This document shows positions 9,321 to 17,092 of a stretch of 17,768 nt of DNA, piece after piece. The stretch is from positions 1 to 17,768 of the forward strand of contig CACCPR010000011.1 in assembly GCA_902548045.1 (NCBI GenBank), given 5' to 3'. Made by a program: the position numbers and the translations under genes. The notes under the pieces are model-generated. The model was not told where the DNA came from. It worked only from the letters and a program-made list of their open reading frames with translations, and did not search any database. This DNA is from an uncultured Pelagibacteraceae bacterium. GTDB lineage: Bacteria; Pseudomonadota; Alphaproteobacteria; Pelagibacterales; Pelagibacteraceae. Within the stretch, counting starts at the first letter, position 1; each line of letters starts with the position of its first letter.

Positions 9321-10625
9321 TTAGTTTCTATAATCAGCATTTATACTTATATAATCGTGTGTAAAATCACATGTATAACATTCAAAGGCGTCATTGCCTA
9401 ATTTTAAGTTTACTTCAATCATAATCGAATCCCATTTCATATACTCTTTTAGTTTTTCTTCATTGTAAGTATCAGAAATTTTTCCGTTTTCAGCAACTAT
9501 AAAATCGCCTAATTTGATTTTAAGTTTTTTAAAATCTATTAATTCTCCAGATTTTCCAATTCCCATAACTATCCTTCCCCAGTTTGGATCTTCTCCTGCA
9601 ACAGCAGTTTTTACTAGAGGAGAATTAGCTATTGAAAAAGCAATATTTTTTGCGCTACTTAATGATTTGGCGTTAATAACTTTAACTGTTAGAAATTTTT
9701 TAGCCCCTTCGCCATCTACTACTATCTGTTGGGCAAGATTTAAACACAATCTTTTTAAACTAAGTTCAAACTTTTGAATAATTTTATCATTTAATGATAA
9801 GTTTTGACCAATCTTTATGTTTCTTGTTGAAAATATTGAGACCATATCATTTGTTGATTGATCGCTATCAACAGTGATTGCATTAAATGTATTAGCAACA
9901 GCTCTTTTTAAAAGTGACCTTAATAAATTTGAATTAATATCTGCATTAGTGAAAATAAAAGATAACATCGTTGCAAGATTAGGAGCAATCATTCCAGATC
10001 CCTTAGCAATACCACATATTTTTATTAATTCATCACCAAAAATAATTTCCTCGTAAGCTACCTTTGGTCTAGTATCTGTTGTCATAATACCTGATGCAAT
10101 TTTCAACCAAAACATTTTATTATGTTCACTTTTAAGTTTATCAACTAAGTCAGGAAGAATTTCTTTAATTTTTTCTACAGGAAATTGTTCTCCTATTACA
10201 CCTGTAGAAGCAAAAATGAGATCTTTAATTTTTACTGTCTCAGACGTACCTTTTTCTGATTTTGACTCTCTTAATGTTAATACTCTTGAAAGATTCTTAG
10301 CTATGATATCTAAAGACTCTTTTCCTTGTTTTCCAGTAAAAGTATTTGCATTTTTTGTATTTACCAATAGCCCTTTAACAGATTTTTTGTGAGAACTGTT
10401 ATTCCACGCAATAGTTTCTGAAACAATGCTGTTCGTTGTAGTTACCGTTGCATAATTAGCTCCTTCTTTAAAATAAAATAAAACTATGTCATCTCTTCCA
10501 TTATCGTATAAATCCGCTGAGGTAGCTGACATTTCTAGACCATCAATTTGTTTAAGATTTTGAAACTCGCCAATTTTCGACATTTTACTTTTGTCGTTCA
10601 GGAAATTTTTTATGTTTATCGTCAT
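9321..10625 (-). CDS. argJ: Glutamate N-acetyltransferase / amino-acid acetyltransferase ArgJ
   Basis: This 434-residue enzyme of arginine synthesis moves the acetyl group from N-acetylornithine to glutamate, recycling it. Some members also use acetyl-CoA for the first step, and which type this is cannot be told by eye. The precursor self-cleaves to alpha and beta chains at the A218-T219 bond in GMIAPNLATMLSF, with T219 becoming the nucleophile. The flanking GIAKGSGMIAP and the downstream DSDQSTND and GEDPNWGRIVMGIGKSG blocks are intact. It is slightly longer than many homologues because of charged insertions (about 119-131). It is divergent from secA, an adjacency I recall from other alphaproteobacteria, and precedes the DUF1178 gene. 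Confidence 0.95.
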   Translation of the reverse strand: MTINIKNFLNDKSKMSKIGEFQNLKQIDGLEMSATSADLYDNGRDDIVLFYFKEGANYATVTTTNSIVSETIAWNNSSHKKSVKGLLVNTKNANTFTGKQGKESLDIIAKNLSRVLTLRESKSEKGTSETVKIKDLIFASTGVIGEQFPVEKIKEILPDLVDKLKSEHNKMFWLKIASGIMTTDTRPKVAYEEIIFGDELIKICGIAKGSGMIAPNLATMLSFIFTNADINSNLLRSLLKRAVANTFNAITVDSDQSTNDMVSIFSTRNIKIGQNLSLNDKIIQKFELSLKRLCLNLAQQIVVDGEGAKKFLTVKVINAKSLSSAKNIAFSIANSPLVKTAVAGEDPNWGRIVMGIGKSGELIDFKKLKIKLGDFIVAENGKISDTYNEEKLKEYMKWDSIMIEVNLKLGNDAFECYTCDFTHDYISINADYRN

Positions 10626-10669
10626 AATTTCTATTTAATTTAGATTATAAATACATATATAGAAGTATA
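10626..10669. promoter_or_regulatory. Divergent argJ/secA promoter region
   Basis: Only 44 AT-rich bases separate the two starts. A plus-strand TTATAA at about 10645 and several TATA-like runs could serve as -10 elements for secA. An AGAAG at 10661-10665 is a weak ribosome-binding site five bases before its ATG. Both promoters must overlap or extend into the opposite gene. Confidence 0.35.
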
Positions 10670-13222
10670 ATGAATGTATTTACAAGAACTTTTAGTAAGA
10701 TATTTAAAAGCTCTAATCAAGCAGAATTAGATAAAACTAAGAATTTAATTTCAGCAATAAACAACAAAGAGAGTTCTTTGAAGTCTTTAACTGATGGTGA
10801 ATTTAAAGAAAAAACATTAAATCTCAAAAAATCAATTAAAGAAGGAAACTCGATTGATAGTGTTATTTCTGAAAGTTTTGCTTTAGTAAGAGAAGCTGCT
10901 AAAAGAACATTGGGCGAAAGACATTATGATGTTCAATTAGCTGGTGGGATAATTTTACATCAAGGTAAAATCGCCGAGATGAAAACTGGAGAAGGTAAAA
11001 CTCTAGTTTCTACCCTGCCGGCTTTCTTGAACGCTCTTTCTGGTCAAGGAGTTCATATAGTTACAGTAAATGATTATTTAGCAAAAAGAGACTCTGAATG
11101 GATGGGAAAAGTTTTTGATTTTCTTGGTGTTTCAACTGGATGTATAACCAATGATTTAAGCGATATTCAAAGAAAAGAGAATTATAATTGTGACATAACT
11201 TATGCCACAAATAATGAATTGGGATTTGATTACCTGAGAGATAATATGAAGTATGAACTTAATGATATGGTTCAAAGAGATCATAATTATTGTATAGTTG
11301 ATGAGGTAGATAGTATTTTAATTGATGAGTCTAGAACGCCACTAATTATTTCTGGTAGGTTAGAGGATAAAACCAGTCTCTACTCTACTTCAAATGAACT
11401 AATAAAAAATTTACAAAAAAATGATTATGAATTAGATGAAAAAAATAAAAATGTTATATTGACAGATAAAGGAATTGATAAAGTTGAAAAATTATCTATT
11501 CAAAAAAGAATACTTAAAAATAATAATTTTTATGATCCTGAAAATTTAAGCCTAGTTCATCATATAAACCAAGCACTTAAAGCTAATCTTCTTTTTAAAA
11601 AAGACACAGATTACATCGTGCAAAATGGAAAAGTTCAAATTATTGATGAATTTACAGGAAGAATTTTAGGTGGTAGACGGTTTTCAGATGGTTTGCATCA
11701 AGCTTTGGAAGCAAAAGAAAATGTTCAAATCGAAGAAGAGAACCAAACATTAGCTTCCATAACTTACCAAAATTACTTTCGACTATATAAAAAGTTATCT
11801 GGTATGACTGGTACTGCCATTACTGAAGCCGAGGAGTTTTTTGATATTTATAAGTTAAATGTAGTTTCCATTCCTACAAATAAAAAAATGCTTAGAAAAG
11901 ACTATAATGATCAAATTTTTAGAACAGAATTGGAAAAGTATAATGCTATTACCGATAAAATTATTGAATGTAGTCAAAAAGGACAACCAGTTTTGGTTGG
12001 AACAACTAGCATAGAAAAATCTGAAAAAATTTCCACTTATTTAGATAAAAAAAACATTCAACATAACATTTTAAATGCTAAGCAACATGATAAGGAGGCT
12101 AAAATAATTGCGGAAGCTGGTAAAATTGGAGCCGTAACTATAGCGACTAATATGGCTGGTAGGGGAACAGATATAAAATTAGGGGGCAATAAAGATTATA
12201 TTGAAGGTAAAGAAAAAAATAACATTGAACAATTTAAAGAGGATGAATTAAAAGTAAAGGAACTCGGGGGATTATTTATAGTTGGAACTGAAAGACATGA
12301 AAGCAGAAGAATTGATAATCAACTAAGAGGAAGATCTGGCAGGCAAGGTGATCCAGGCAGTTCAATATTTTTTATAAGTCTTCAAGATGAATTAATGAGA
12401 ATATTTGGTGGAGATTCTATAGACGGTATATTAAAGAAATTGGGTCTAAAAGAAAATGAGTCTATAGATCACCCCTGGATAAATAAAGCTATGGAAAGAG
12501 CGCAAAAAAAGGTTGAGGCAAGAAATTTTGATACTAGGAAAACACTGATTAAATTTGATGATGTAATGAACGATCAAAGAAGAGTTATATTTTCACAAAG
12601 ATTGAAAATTTTAAAAGATAAAAACGTTCAAAGTATTTTAGATGACTTTTTGGACGAAGTTTTGACAGATCTAGAAATAGCAAGGGTTGCATATCAAAAA
12701 TCTAATGACGAAAAAAACTATTTAACTACAGTAAAAAATGCTATTGGAAATGTTTTAAGTGATAAAGATTTGATAACCATCGCATCACTTAACAAAGAGC
12801 AATTTTTTGAAAAAATAAAAGTTATTTATAAATCAAAAAAGAAAAAAAGATCTGAAACGATTGGAAATGAAGAAAATAACGATCTTGAAAAAAAAATATT
12901 TTTACAAGTTATAGATTTCGCCTGGAGATCTCATTTGCAATATTTAGAGCAGTTAAGACAAGTAATAGGTTTAAGATCTTATGGACAAAAAGATCCATTA
13001 TCTGAATTTAAAAAAGAGGCTTTTAGTCTATTTGAAGGTTTATTAGCAAAAATTAAAAATGATGTTATTAAATTTCTATTAAATCTAAATATTGTTGTTT
13101 CAAGTGATGATCAGAAAAAAGAAAGCAAAAAAATTGTCTCAGAGAATAAAAAAATTGGACGAAATGACAAATGCCCTTGCAAGTCTGGAAAAAAGTACAA
13201 ACATTGTTGCGGTTCAAATTAA
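10670..13222 (+). CDS. secA: Preprotein translocase ATPase SecA
   Basis: This 850-residue motor binds secretory preproteins and pushes them through SecYEG with ATP. The Walker A is MKTGEGKTLVS (104-114, with K110). The Walker B/DEAD-like site is DEVD (211-214), in VDEVDSILIDESRTPLIISG. The preprotein cross-linking region follows. The second nucleotide-binding fold includes LSGMTGTAITEAEEF, ATNMAGRGTDI and RRIDNQLRGRSGRQGDPGSS, with the arginine fingers present. The C-terminus ends in a zinc-binding SecB/phospholipid-contact motif, C835-x-C837 and C846-C847 in CPCKSGKKYKHCC; E. coli has C-H at the last pair. It is a little shorter than the 901-residue E. coli protein, mainly in the linker. The final four bases overlap the end of the opposing 147-residue gene. 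Confidence 0.98.
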   Translation: MNVFTRTFSKIFKSSNQAELDKTKNLISAINNKESSLKSLTDGEFKEKTLNLKKSIKEGNSIDSVISESFALVREAAKRTLGERHYDVQLAGGIILHQGKIAEMKTGEGKTLVSTLPAFLNALSGQGVHIVTVNDYLAKRDSEWMGKVFDFLGVSTGCITNDLSDIQRKENYNCDITYATNNELGFDYLRDNMKYELNDMVQRDHNYCIVDEVDSILIDESRTPLIISGRLEDKTSLYSTSNELIKNLQKNDYELDEKNKNVILTDKGIDKVEKLSIQKRILKNNNFYDPENLSLVHHINQALKANLLFKKDTDYIVQNGKVQIIDEFTGRILGGRRFSDGLHQALEAKENVQIEEENQTLASITYQNYFRLYKKLSGMTGTAITEAEEFFDIYKLNVVSIPTNKKMLRKDYNDQIFRTELEKYNAITDKIIECSQKGQPVLVGTTSIEKSEKISTYLDKKNIQHNILNAKQHDKEAKIIAEAGKIGAVTIATNMAGRGTDIKLGGNKDYIEGKEKNNIEQFKEDELKVKELGGLFIVGTERHESRRIDNQLRGRSGRQGDPGSSIFFISLQDELMRIFGGDSIDGILKKLGLKENESIDHPWINKAMERAQKKVEARNFDTRKTLIKFDDVMNDQRRVIFSQRLKILKDKNVQSILDDFLDEVLTDLEIARVAYQKSNDEKNYLTTVKNAIGNVLSDKDLITIASLNKEQFFEKIKVIYKSKKKKRSETIGNEENNDLEKKIFLQVIDFAWRSHLQYLEQLRQVIGLRSYGQKDPLSEFKKEAFSLFEGLLAKIKNDVIKFLLNLNIVVSSDDQKKESKKIVSENKKIGRNDKCPCKSGKKYKHCCGSN

Positions 13223-13662
13223 AATATCGGATTGTAAGCCCACTGTAATAAAGCTTGTCTTTGTCTTCTTCTGCATTGTAAATCTCCTTCTTCACAATTT
13301 TTTTTTACTGCCGGAGCATGTCTATCTCCAAATGCTTTCCATCGTTTAATCTGAATCTGATCCATATCTGGAATTCGTCTTCCATTTTTAAATCTACAAT
13401 ACCACTGAAACCAACCTAGAGGATCTTCTTTAAAAATCCATCCCTTCTCGATCCATTCTTTTCTCGATAAACCAGACTCAATTTTAAAACGATTTAAATT
13501 TACATCAAAAGTTTTACTTAGTTTTGCTTTTGTAAACCATGTTTTAGGAAATTCTCTTAAATTTGTATCTGTAAAATATGCGCCACCAAAAACTCCGAGT
13601 TCTAACATTCTCTTTGGAGTTAATTGGGGTTTAAATATTTTGTAAAATTCCTTTTCCTTCAT
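13219..13662 (-). CDS. Uncharacterised protein in the one-carbon cluster
   Basis: I do not recognise a named family for this 147-residue soluble protein. It looks like a real conserved gene. It is dense in aromatic and charged residues, with GWFQWYCRF (83-91), GRR (94-96), a D..QIKRW motif (101-108), two cysteines in a basic context (C123 and C130, CEEGDLQCRRRQRQ) and a terminal LLQWAYNPIF. No signal peptide or membrane segment is visible. The Trp/Arg-rich centre could bind a nucleotide, folate or nucleic acid, but that is speculation. It lies 29 bases downstream of the aminomethyltransferase-like gene on the same strand, and its end overlaps secA by four bases. Co-transcription suggests a role in, or next to, the demethylation pathway. 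Confidence 0.75.
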   Translation of the reverse strand: MKEKEFYKIFKPQLTPKRMLELGVFGGAYFTDTNLREFPKTWFTKAKLSKTFDVNLNRFKIESGLSRKEWIEKGWIFKEDPLGWFQWYCRFKNGRRIPDMDQIQIKRWKAFGDRHAPAVKKNCEEGDLQCRRRQRQALLQWAYNPIF

Positions 13663-13691
13663 AGAATAACGTCTTTTTTTTTGTATGTAAT

Positions 13692-15065
13692 CTATTTCTT
13701 TGCTTCTCTAGTATTCGCATTAAAGGACTGAGTAAATGGAACAGGGACTACAGTAGCATCAACAGGTTTGTTAGAATATTTTTTCGGTAAATGTACTTTA
13801 TATTTTTTTCCAAAATTACCAATAGGAAATCCATTGTCATTTAAATTTCCTTCGAACGGAACATATCCCATAGCAATATTTGTTTTTTTTTCTGGGTGAT
13901 ACCAAGGTGATGTTATATATCCCACGGGCTTGCCCCCTTTGGAATTTGAAATTAAGTAAAAATCATTTGCGTAATCTTCTATAGGTTTTCCTCCTAGTTC
14001 CATTCCGACTAGTTGTAATTTATATGGTTTTTGTCCATTTTTAAGTTGTTGTTTCATTTTTTCCAAAGCCTCTTTGCCTACATAATCAGATTGTTTGTTC
14101 CACTCACCTTTGCCTGATAAGGAAACTTGGTAGCCTAAGTTACATTGAAATGGATTATGTTCTTGATCCATATCCTGTCCCCAAGACAATATTCCAGCTT
14201 GAATTCTTCTGTGGTGAGCAGGAGCTATTACCATCAGCTTGTGTTTTTTACCTGCTTTTAGCACTGCATTCCACATATCCTCAGCGTACAGGGTGGCGTT
14301 TCTAAGGTAAATTTCATATCCTGCTTCCCCAGAAAATCCTGATTGAGAAATGACACAGTCTCTACCGCCCACTTTTGCTTTAGCTAAACCATAAAAAGGC
14401 ATATTATCTAAGTCGACTTGATCTCCCACTAAATCATTCAGTAATGCTTTTGATTTAGGTCCTTGTATCTGAACTGGACATGCATCAATTTCATCAATTT
14501 CAACATTAAATCTTTTATCTGCGTTAACACCTTGTAAATAAAAACCAATGTCTGAATCTGATAAGCTAAACCAAAACTCATCGTCGGCTATTCTCATTAA
14601 AACTGGATCGTTAAGAACTCCCCCTTTGTAATTACAAAGAATAACGTAACGACCTCGCATTGTTGAAATTTTAGTGGCATCTCTTGTAATTACATAATCT
14701 GTAAACTTTTCTGCATCGGGACCTTTAACTCTTATCTGTCTCTCAACTGCTACATTCCACATAGTTACATGTTTTTTTATTGCTTGATATTCTACCATCG
14801 CTCCGCCCTTTTCGGGTCTAACATAACCTCTTGGATGATATATACGATTATAAACTGTAGCCCTGTAACACCCTGCCTTCATTGATAAATGCCAGTAAGG
14901 TGATTTTCTTACTCGTGTTGAAATTAACATTTCTACTTTAGTAGGTCCACTTTGCCTTAAATTATAAGGGACTTGTCTATCAGACTGGTCAACTGATGTT
15001 TCATGTCTGACTTTGTCGTAATTTACTTTTTCAACTTTATAAGAATTTGGAATTTTTTTAGGCAT
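13692..15065 (-). CDS. GcvT/DmdA-family tetrahydrofolate-dependent methyltransferase, donor unknown
   Basis: This 457-residue protein belongs to the aminomethyltransferase fold (glycine-cleavage T protein, DMSP demethylase DmdA). It probably moves a methyl group from a substrate to THF. Regions about 68-345 form the folate-binding domains and about 350-445 the C-terminal barrel. Shared with DmdA, by memory, are YNRIYHPRGY, HVTMWNVAVERQ (99-110), GGVLNDPVLMRI, SLSDSDIGFY, IQGPKSKAL and GYEIY (249-253). The T-protein acidic pair is N152-D153, as in DmdA. Unlike DmdA (about 370 residues) it has a 40-60-residue N-terminal extension. Its tail (VDATVVPVPFT) is closer to the vanillate O-demethylase LigM. 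The methyl donor is unknown; betaines, sulfonium compounds or methoxy-aromatics are all possible. It starts eight bases inside the end of the MetF-like gene. Confidence 0.85.
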   Translation of the reverse strand: MPKKIPNSYKVEKVNYDKVRHETSVDQSDRQVPYNLRQSGPTKVEMLISTRVRKSPYWHLSMKAGCYRATVYNRIYHPRGYVRPEKGGAMVEYQAIKKHVTMWNVAVERQIRVKGPDAEKFTDYVITRDATKISTMRGRYVILCNYKGGVLNDPVLMRIADDEFWFSLSDSDIGFYLQGVNADKRFNVEIDEIDACPVQIQGPKSKALLNDLVGDQVDLDNMPFYGLAKAKVGGRDCVISQSGFSGEAGYEIYLRNATLYAEDMWNAVLKAGKKHKLMVIAPAHHRRIQAGILSWGQDMDQEHNPFQCNLGYQVSLSGKGEWNKQSDYVGKEALEKMKQQLKNGQKPYKLQLVGMELGGKPIEDYANDFYLISNSKGGKPVGYITSPWYHPEKKTNIAMGYVPFEGNLNDNGFPIGNFGKKYKVHLPKKYSNKPVDATVVPVPFTQSFNANTREAKK

Positions 15066-15786
15066 AATTATTTTTTTCTAACCATTTGTTTGTTTCTTTT
15101 AAACCGCCAAAAGTATAAATATGAAAATATTCAGTTGAGGATTTAAGATTTTCAATTAATTCATTTGGATCTTTTGGTTTTAATAAGTCTACAGCTTTAG
15201 TGGCATTAGACTTAAGAAAATTCAAGGAGTTTTTTGCTCCAACAATGCTAGCAAATTTTAACAAGCTGCTAATTTTTAAAGGTCCTGTAATCCCTACATG
15301 AACTGGTAAAGTTTGTTTTGAAATAAATTCTTTTATTGGTTTCGGATCTAGCAACCATTGAGTAACAATATAATCTGCAAATGGTATTTTTTTTTTCATA
15401 GCTTTTTCTAAATCTGAATCCGATATATCAGGGGAACCGTCTGGGTGTCCAGCAATTCCTATCTTCATACCTTCAAATAATCCTGTATCTAAAATTTGCA
15501 ACGAGCAGTGGTAATCTCCAATTGGCTCTGCCCCGCCGCCTATTACCAAAGCTTGTTTTACACCAAAATCTTTACACATAGATGTATACTCTTTTAACTC
15601 TTTTAAATTTTTAATTGAGCGTGCGGGAAAATGAGGAACTGGATTAAACCCATTTTGCACAAGCTCTCCAGCTTTGTTAGCTACATCTCTAAAATCATTT
15701 CCAGGCAACATTGTGATGTAAACATCTTTAACCTTAGGTAAAATTGAAAGGTCTGTCTTCATCGTTATTTCTAAAGAAAATTTCAT
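15058..15786 (-). CDS. metF: Short MetF-like methylenetetrahydrofolate reductase
   Basis: At 242 residues this is a compact member of the flavin-dependent 5,10-methylene-THF reductase family, a TIM barrel interconverting methyl- and methylene-THF. The start FSLEITMKT (3-11) matches the family's FSFE-PPK opening, with E6 as the expected catalytic acid. This supports the ATG at 15786. Other barrel features are VYITMLPGNDFRD (22-34), ALVIGGGAEPIGDY (90-103), KIGIAGHPDGSPDI (119-132), the DYIVTQWLLDP block (150-160), PVHVGITGPLK and the closing FHIYTFGG. Usual MetF proteins run near 290 residues, so loops are shortened but no core strand seems lost. Its pairing with a methyl-THF-producing protein suggests it runs in the oxidative direction. 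It is first of three leftward genes and may be distinct from the reductase serving methionine synthesis. Confidence 0.87.
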   Translation of the reverse strand: MKFSLEITMKTDLSILPKVKDVYITMLPGNDFRDVANKAGELVQNGFNPVPHFPARSIKNLKELKEYTSMCKDFGVKQALVIGGGAEPIGDYHCSLQILDTGLFEGMKIGIAGHPDGSPDISDSDLEKAMKKKIPFADYIVTQWLLDPKPIKEFISKQTLPVHVGITGPLKISSLLKFASIVGAKNSLNFLKSNATKAVDLLKPKDPNELIENLKSSTEYFHIYTFGGLKETNKWLEKNNYA

Positions 15787-15891
15787 GTTTCTCGGGATAT
15801 ATCAATGAAGCCTAGGGGGTGTCCAGAAAAATCATTGCAAGAAAAGTTTGACTTTACCCTTTGATAATAGTCAAATAAATACAGAGGGAAA
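15787..15891. promoter_or_regulatory. Divergent metF/fdh control region with inverted repeats
   Basis: These 105 bases lie between the divergent halves of the one-carbon cluster. TTTGACT (15847-15853) and AGTCAAA (15869-15875) form a perfect 7-bp inverted repeat with 15 bases between. It overlaps a plausible fdh promoter (TTGACT at 15848, 17 bases, TCAAAT at 15871). CAATGA (15803-15808) and TCATTG (15832-15837) form a second repeat. On the minus strand TGGACA (15825 to 15820) and TATATC (15801 to 15796) with an 18-base gap may serve metF. A shared regulator is possible; none is encoded here. Confidence 0.45.
15883..15888 (+). promoter_or_regulatory. Ribosome-binding site of fdh
   Basis: AGAGGG three bases before the fdh ATG is one of the few clear Shine-Dalgarno-like sequences in the window; most genes here start without one. 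It supports the ATG at 15892 and suggests strong translation of formate dehydrogenase. Confidence 0.5.
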
Positions 15892-17091
15892 ATGAAAATA
15901 CTATGTATTTTATACGATGATCCTAAAGGGGGTATGCCAAAAAGTTACCCTATACCTAGTTTGCCAAAGCTAGACAAATATCCCGACGGAATGACTTTGC
16001 CAACACCTAAAGCAATAGATTTTAATCCTGGAGAATTATTAGGTTGTGTGTCGGGAGAACTAGGTTTAAGAAAATTTCTAGAGTCTAATGGCCATACTTT
16101 AGTAGTAACTTCGGATAAAGACGCAAAAGGCTGTAAAGCAGATAAAGAGCTTTTAGATGCTGACATTGTTATATCTCAACCTTTTTGGCCTTATTATTTA
16201 ACAAGAGAAAAAATAGAGAAAGCAAAAAACTTAAAGATGGCCATTACCGCAGGTATCGGGTCAGATCACGTTGATTTACAAGCTGCTATGGACAACAAAA
16301 TAGATGTTGTAGAGGTAACTTATTGTAATTCCAGATCGGTAGCAGAACACATTGTGATGATGATTTTGTCTCTAGTCAGAGACTATCACAACCAACACAA
16401 TATTGTTAATCAAGGCGGCTGGAATATTGCTGATGCAGTTTATAGATCTTATGATGTAGAAGGTATGCACATAGGAACTGTTGCTGCTGGACGTATAGGA
16501 TTAGATGCTTTGAGAAAAATGAAACCTTTTGATGTTCATCTTCATTACTTTGATAGACATAAACTTCCGGAGTCAGTGGAGAAAGAATTAAATCTTACAT
16601 TCCATGAGTCTGTGGAGTCTTTGGTTAAAGTTTGTGACGTAGTAACAATTAACTGCCCTCTTCATCCTGAGACAGAAAATTTATTTGATGAAAAATTAAT
16701 AAACAAAATGAAAAAAGGTGCTTATATAGTAAATACTGCAAGAGGAAAAATATGTAACAGAGAAGCAATCGCAAAAGCTCTAAAATCAGGTCAATTGAGC
16801 GGATATGCTGGAGATGTGTGGTTTCCTCAGCCAGCACCTAATGATCATATTTGGAGATCTATGCCAAATCATGGAATGACACCTCACACTTCAGGAACTT
16901 CTTTATCTGCGCAAGCCAGATACGCTGCGGGTGTAAGAGAAATTTTGGAATGTTTCTTCGACAAAAAACCAATTAGAGATCCTTATTTAATAGTTAAGAA
17001 TGGTCAGCTAGCAGGAATGGGTGCTCATTCTTACAGTAAAGGAAGTGCAACTGGTGGATCAGAAGAAGCAGCAAAATATAAAAAAAAGTAA
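15892..17091 (+). CDS. fdh: NAD-dependent formate dehydrogenase
   Basis: This 399-residue metal-free enzyme oxidises formate to CO2 and reduces NAD to NADH in the cytoplasm. It belongs to the D-2-hydroxyacid dehydrogenase superfamily and closely resembles the methylotroph enzyme of Pseudomonas sp. 101 along its whole length. The same numbering applies for the key residues: N146 (TYCNS) and R284 bind formate, Q313 and H332 form the catalytic pair, and D308 lies in GDVWFPQPAP. The Rossmann motif is AAGRIG (198-203). D221 (DRH) at the end of the second strand selects NAD over NADP. The FDH-specific start ILYDDPKGG and end GAHSYSKGSATGGSEEAAK are intact, which rules out a general hydroxyacid dehydrogenase. 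It is the terminal energy-yielding step of the cluster, and it ends one base short of the opposing ligase gene. Confidence 0.97.
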   Translation: MKILCILYDDPKGGMPKSYPIPSLPKLDKYPDGMTLPTPKAIDFNPGELLGCVSGELGLRKFLESNGHTLVVTSDKDAKGCKADKELLDADIVISQPFWPYYLTREKIEKAKNLKMAITAGIGSDHVDLQAAMDNKIDVVEVTYCNSRSVAEHIVMMILSLVRDYHNQHNIVNQGGWNIADAVYRSYDVEGMHIGTVAAGRIGLDALRKMKPFDVHLHYFDRHKLPESVEKELNLTFHESVESLVKVCDVVTINCPLHPETENLFDEKLINKMKKGAYIVNTARGKICNREAIAKALKSGQLSGYAGDVWFPQPAPNDHIWRSMPNHGMTPHTSGTSLSAQARYAAGVREILECFFDKKPIRDPYLIVKNGQLAGMGAHSYSKGSATGGSEEAAKYKKK

Positions 17092-17092
17092 T

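Noticed and set aside
13068..13349. Frames of 75 and 85 residues spanning the secA end
   Set aside because: They overlap the coding ends of secA and the opposing 147-residue gene in other frames and show no coherent motifs.
13692..15065. Calling this gene dmdA or gcvT
   Set aside because: The length, extension and C-terminus differ from DmdA, and no glycine-cleavage H or P genes are nearby, so a specific symbol would claim an unproven substrate.
15945..16837. Leftward frames of 73 and 62 residues inside fdh
   Set aside because: They are shadows of the highly conserved formate dehydrogenase reading frame.
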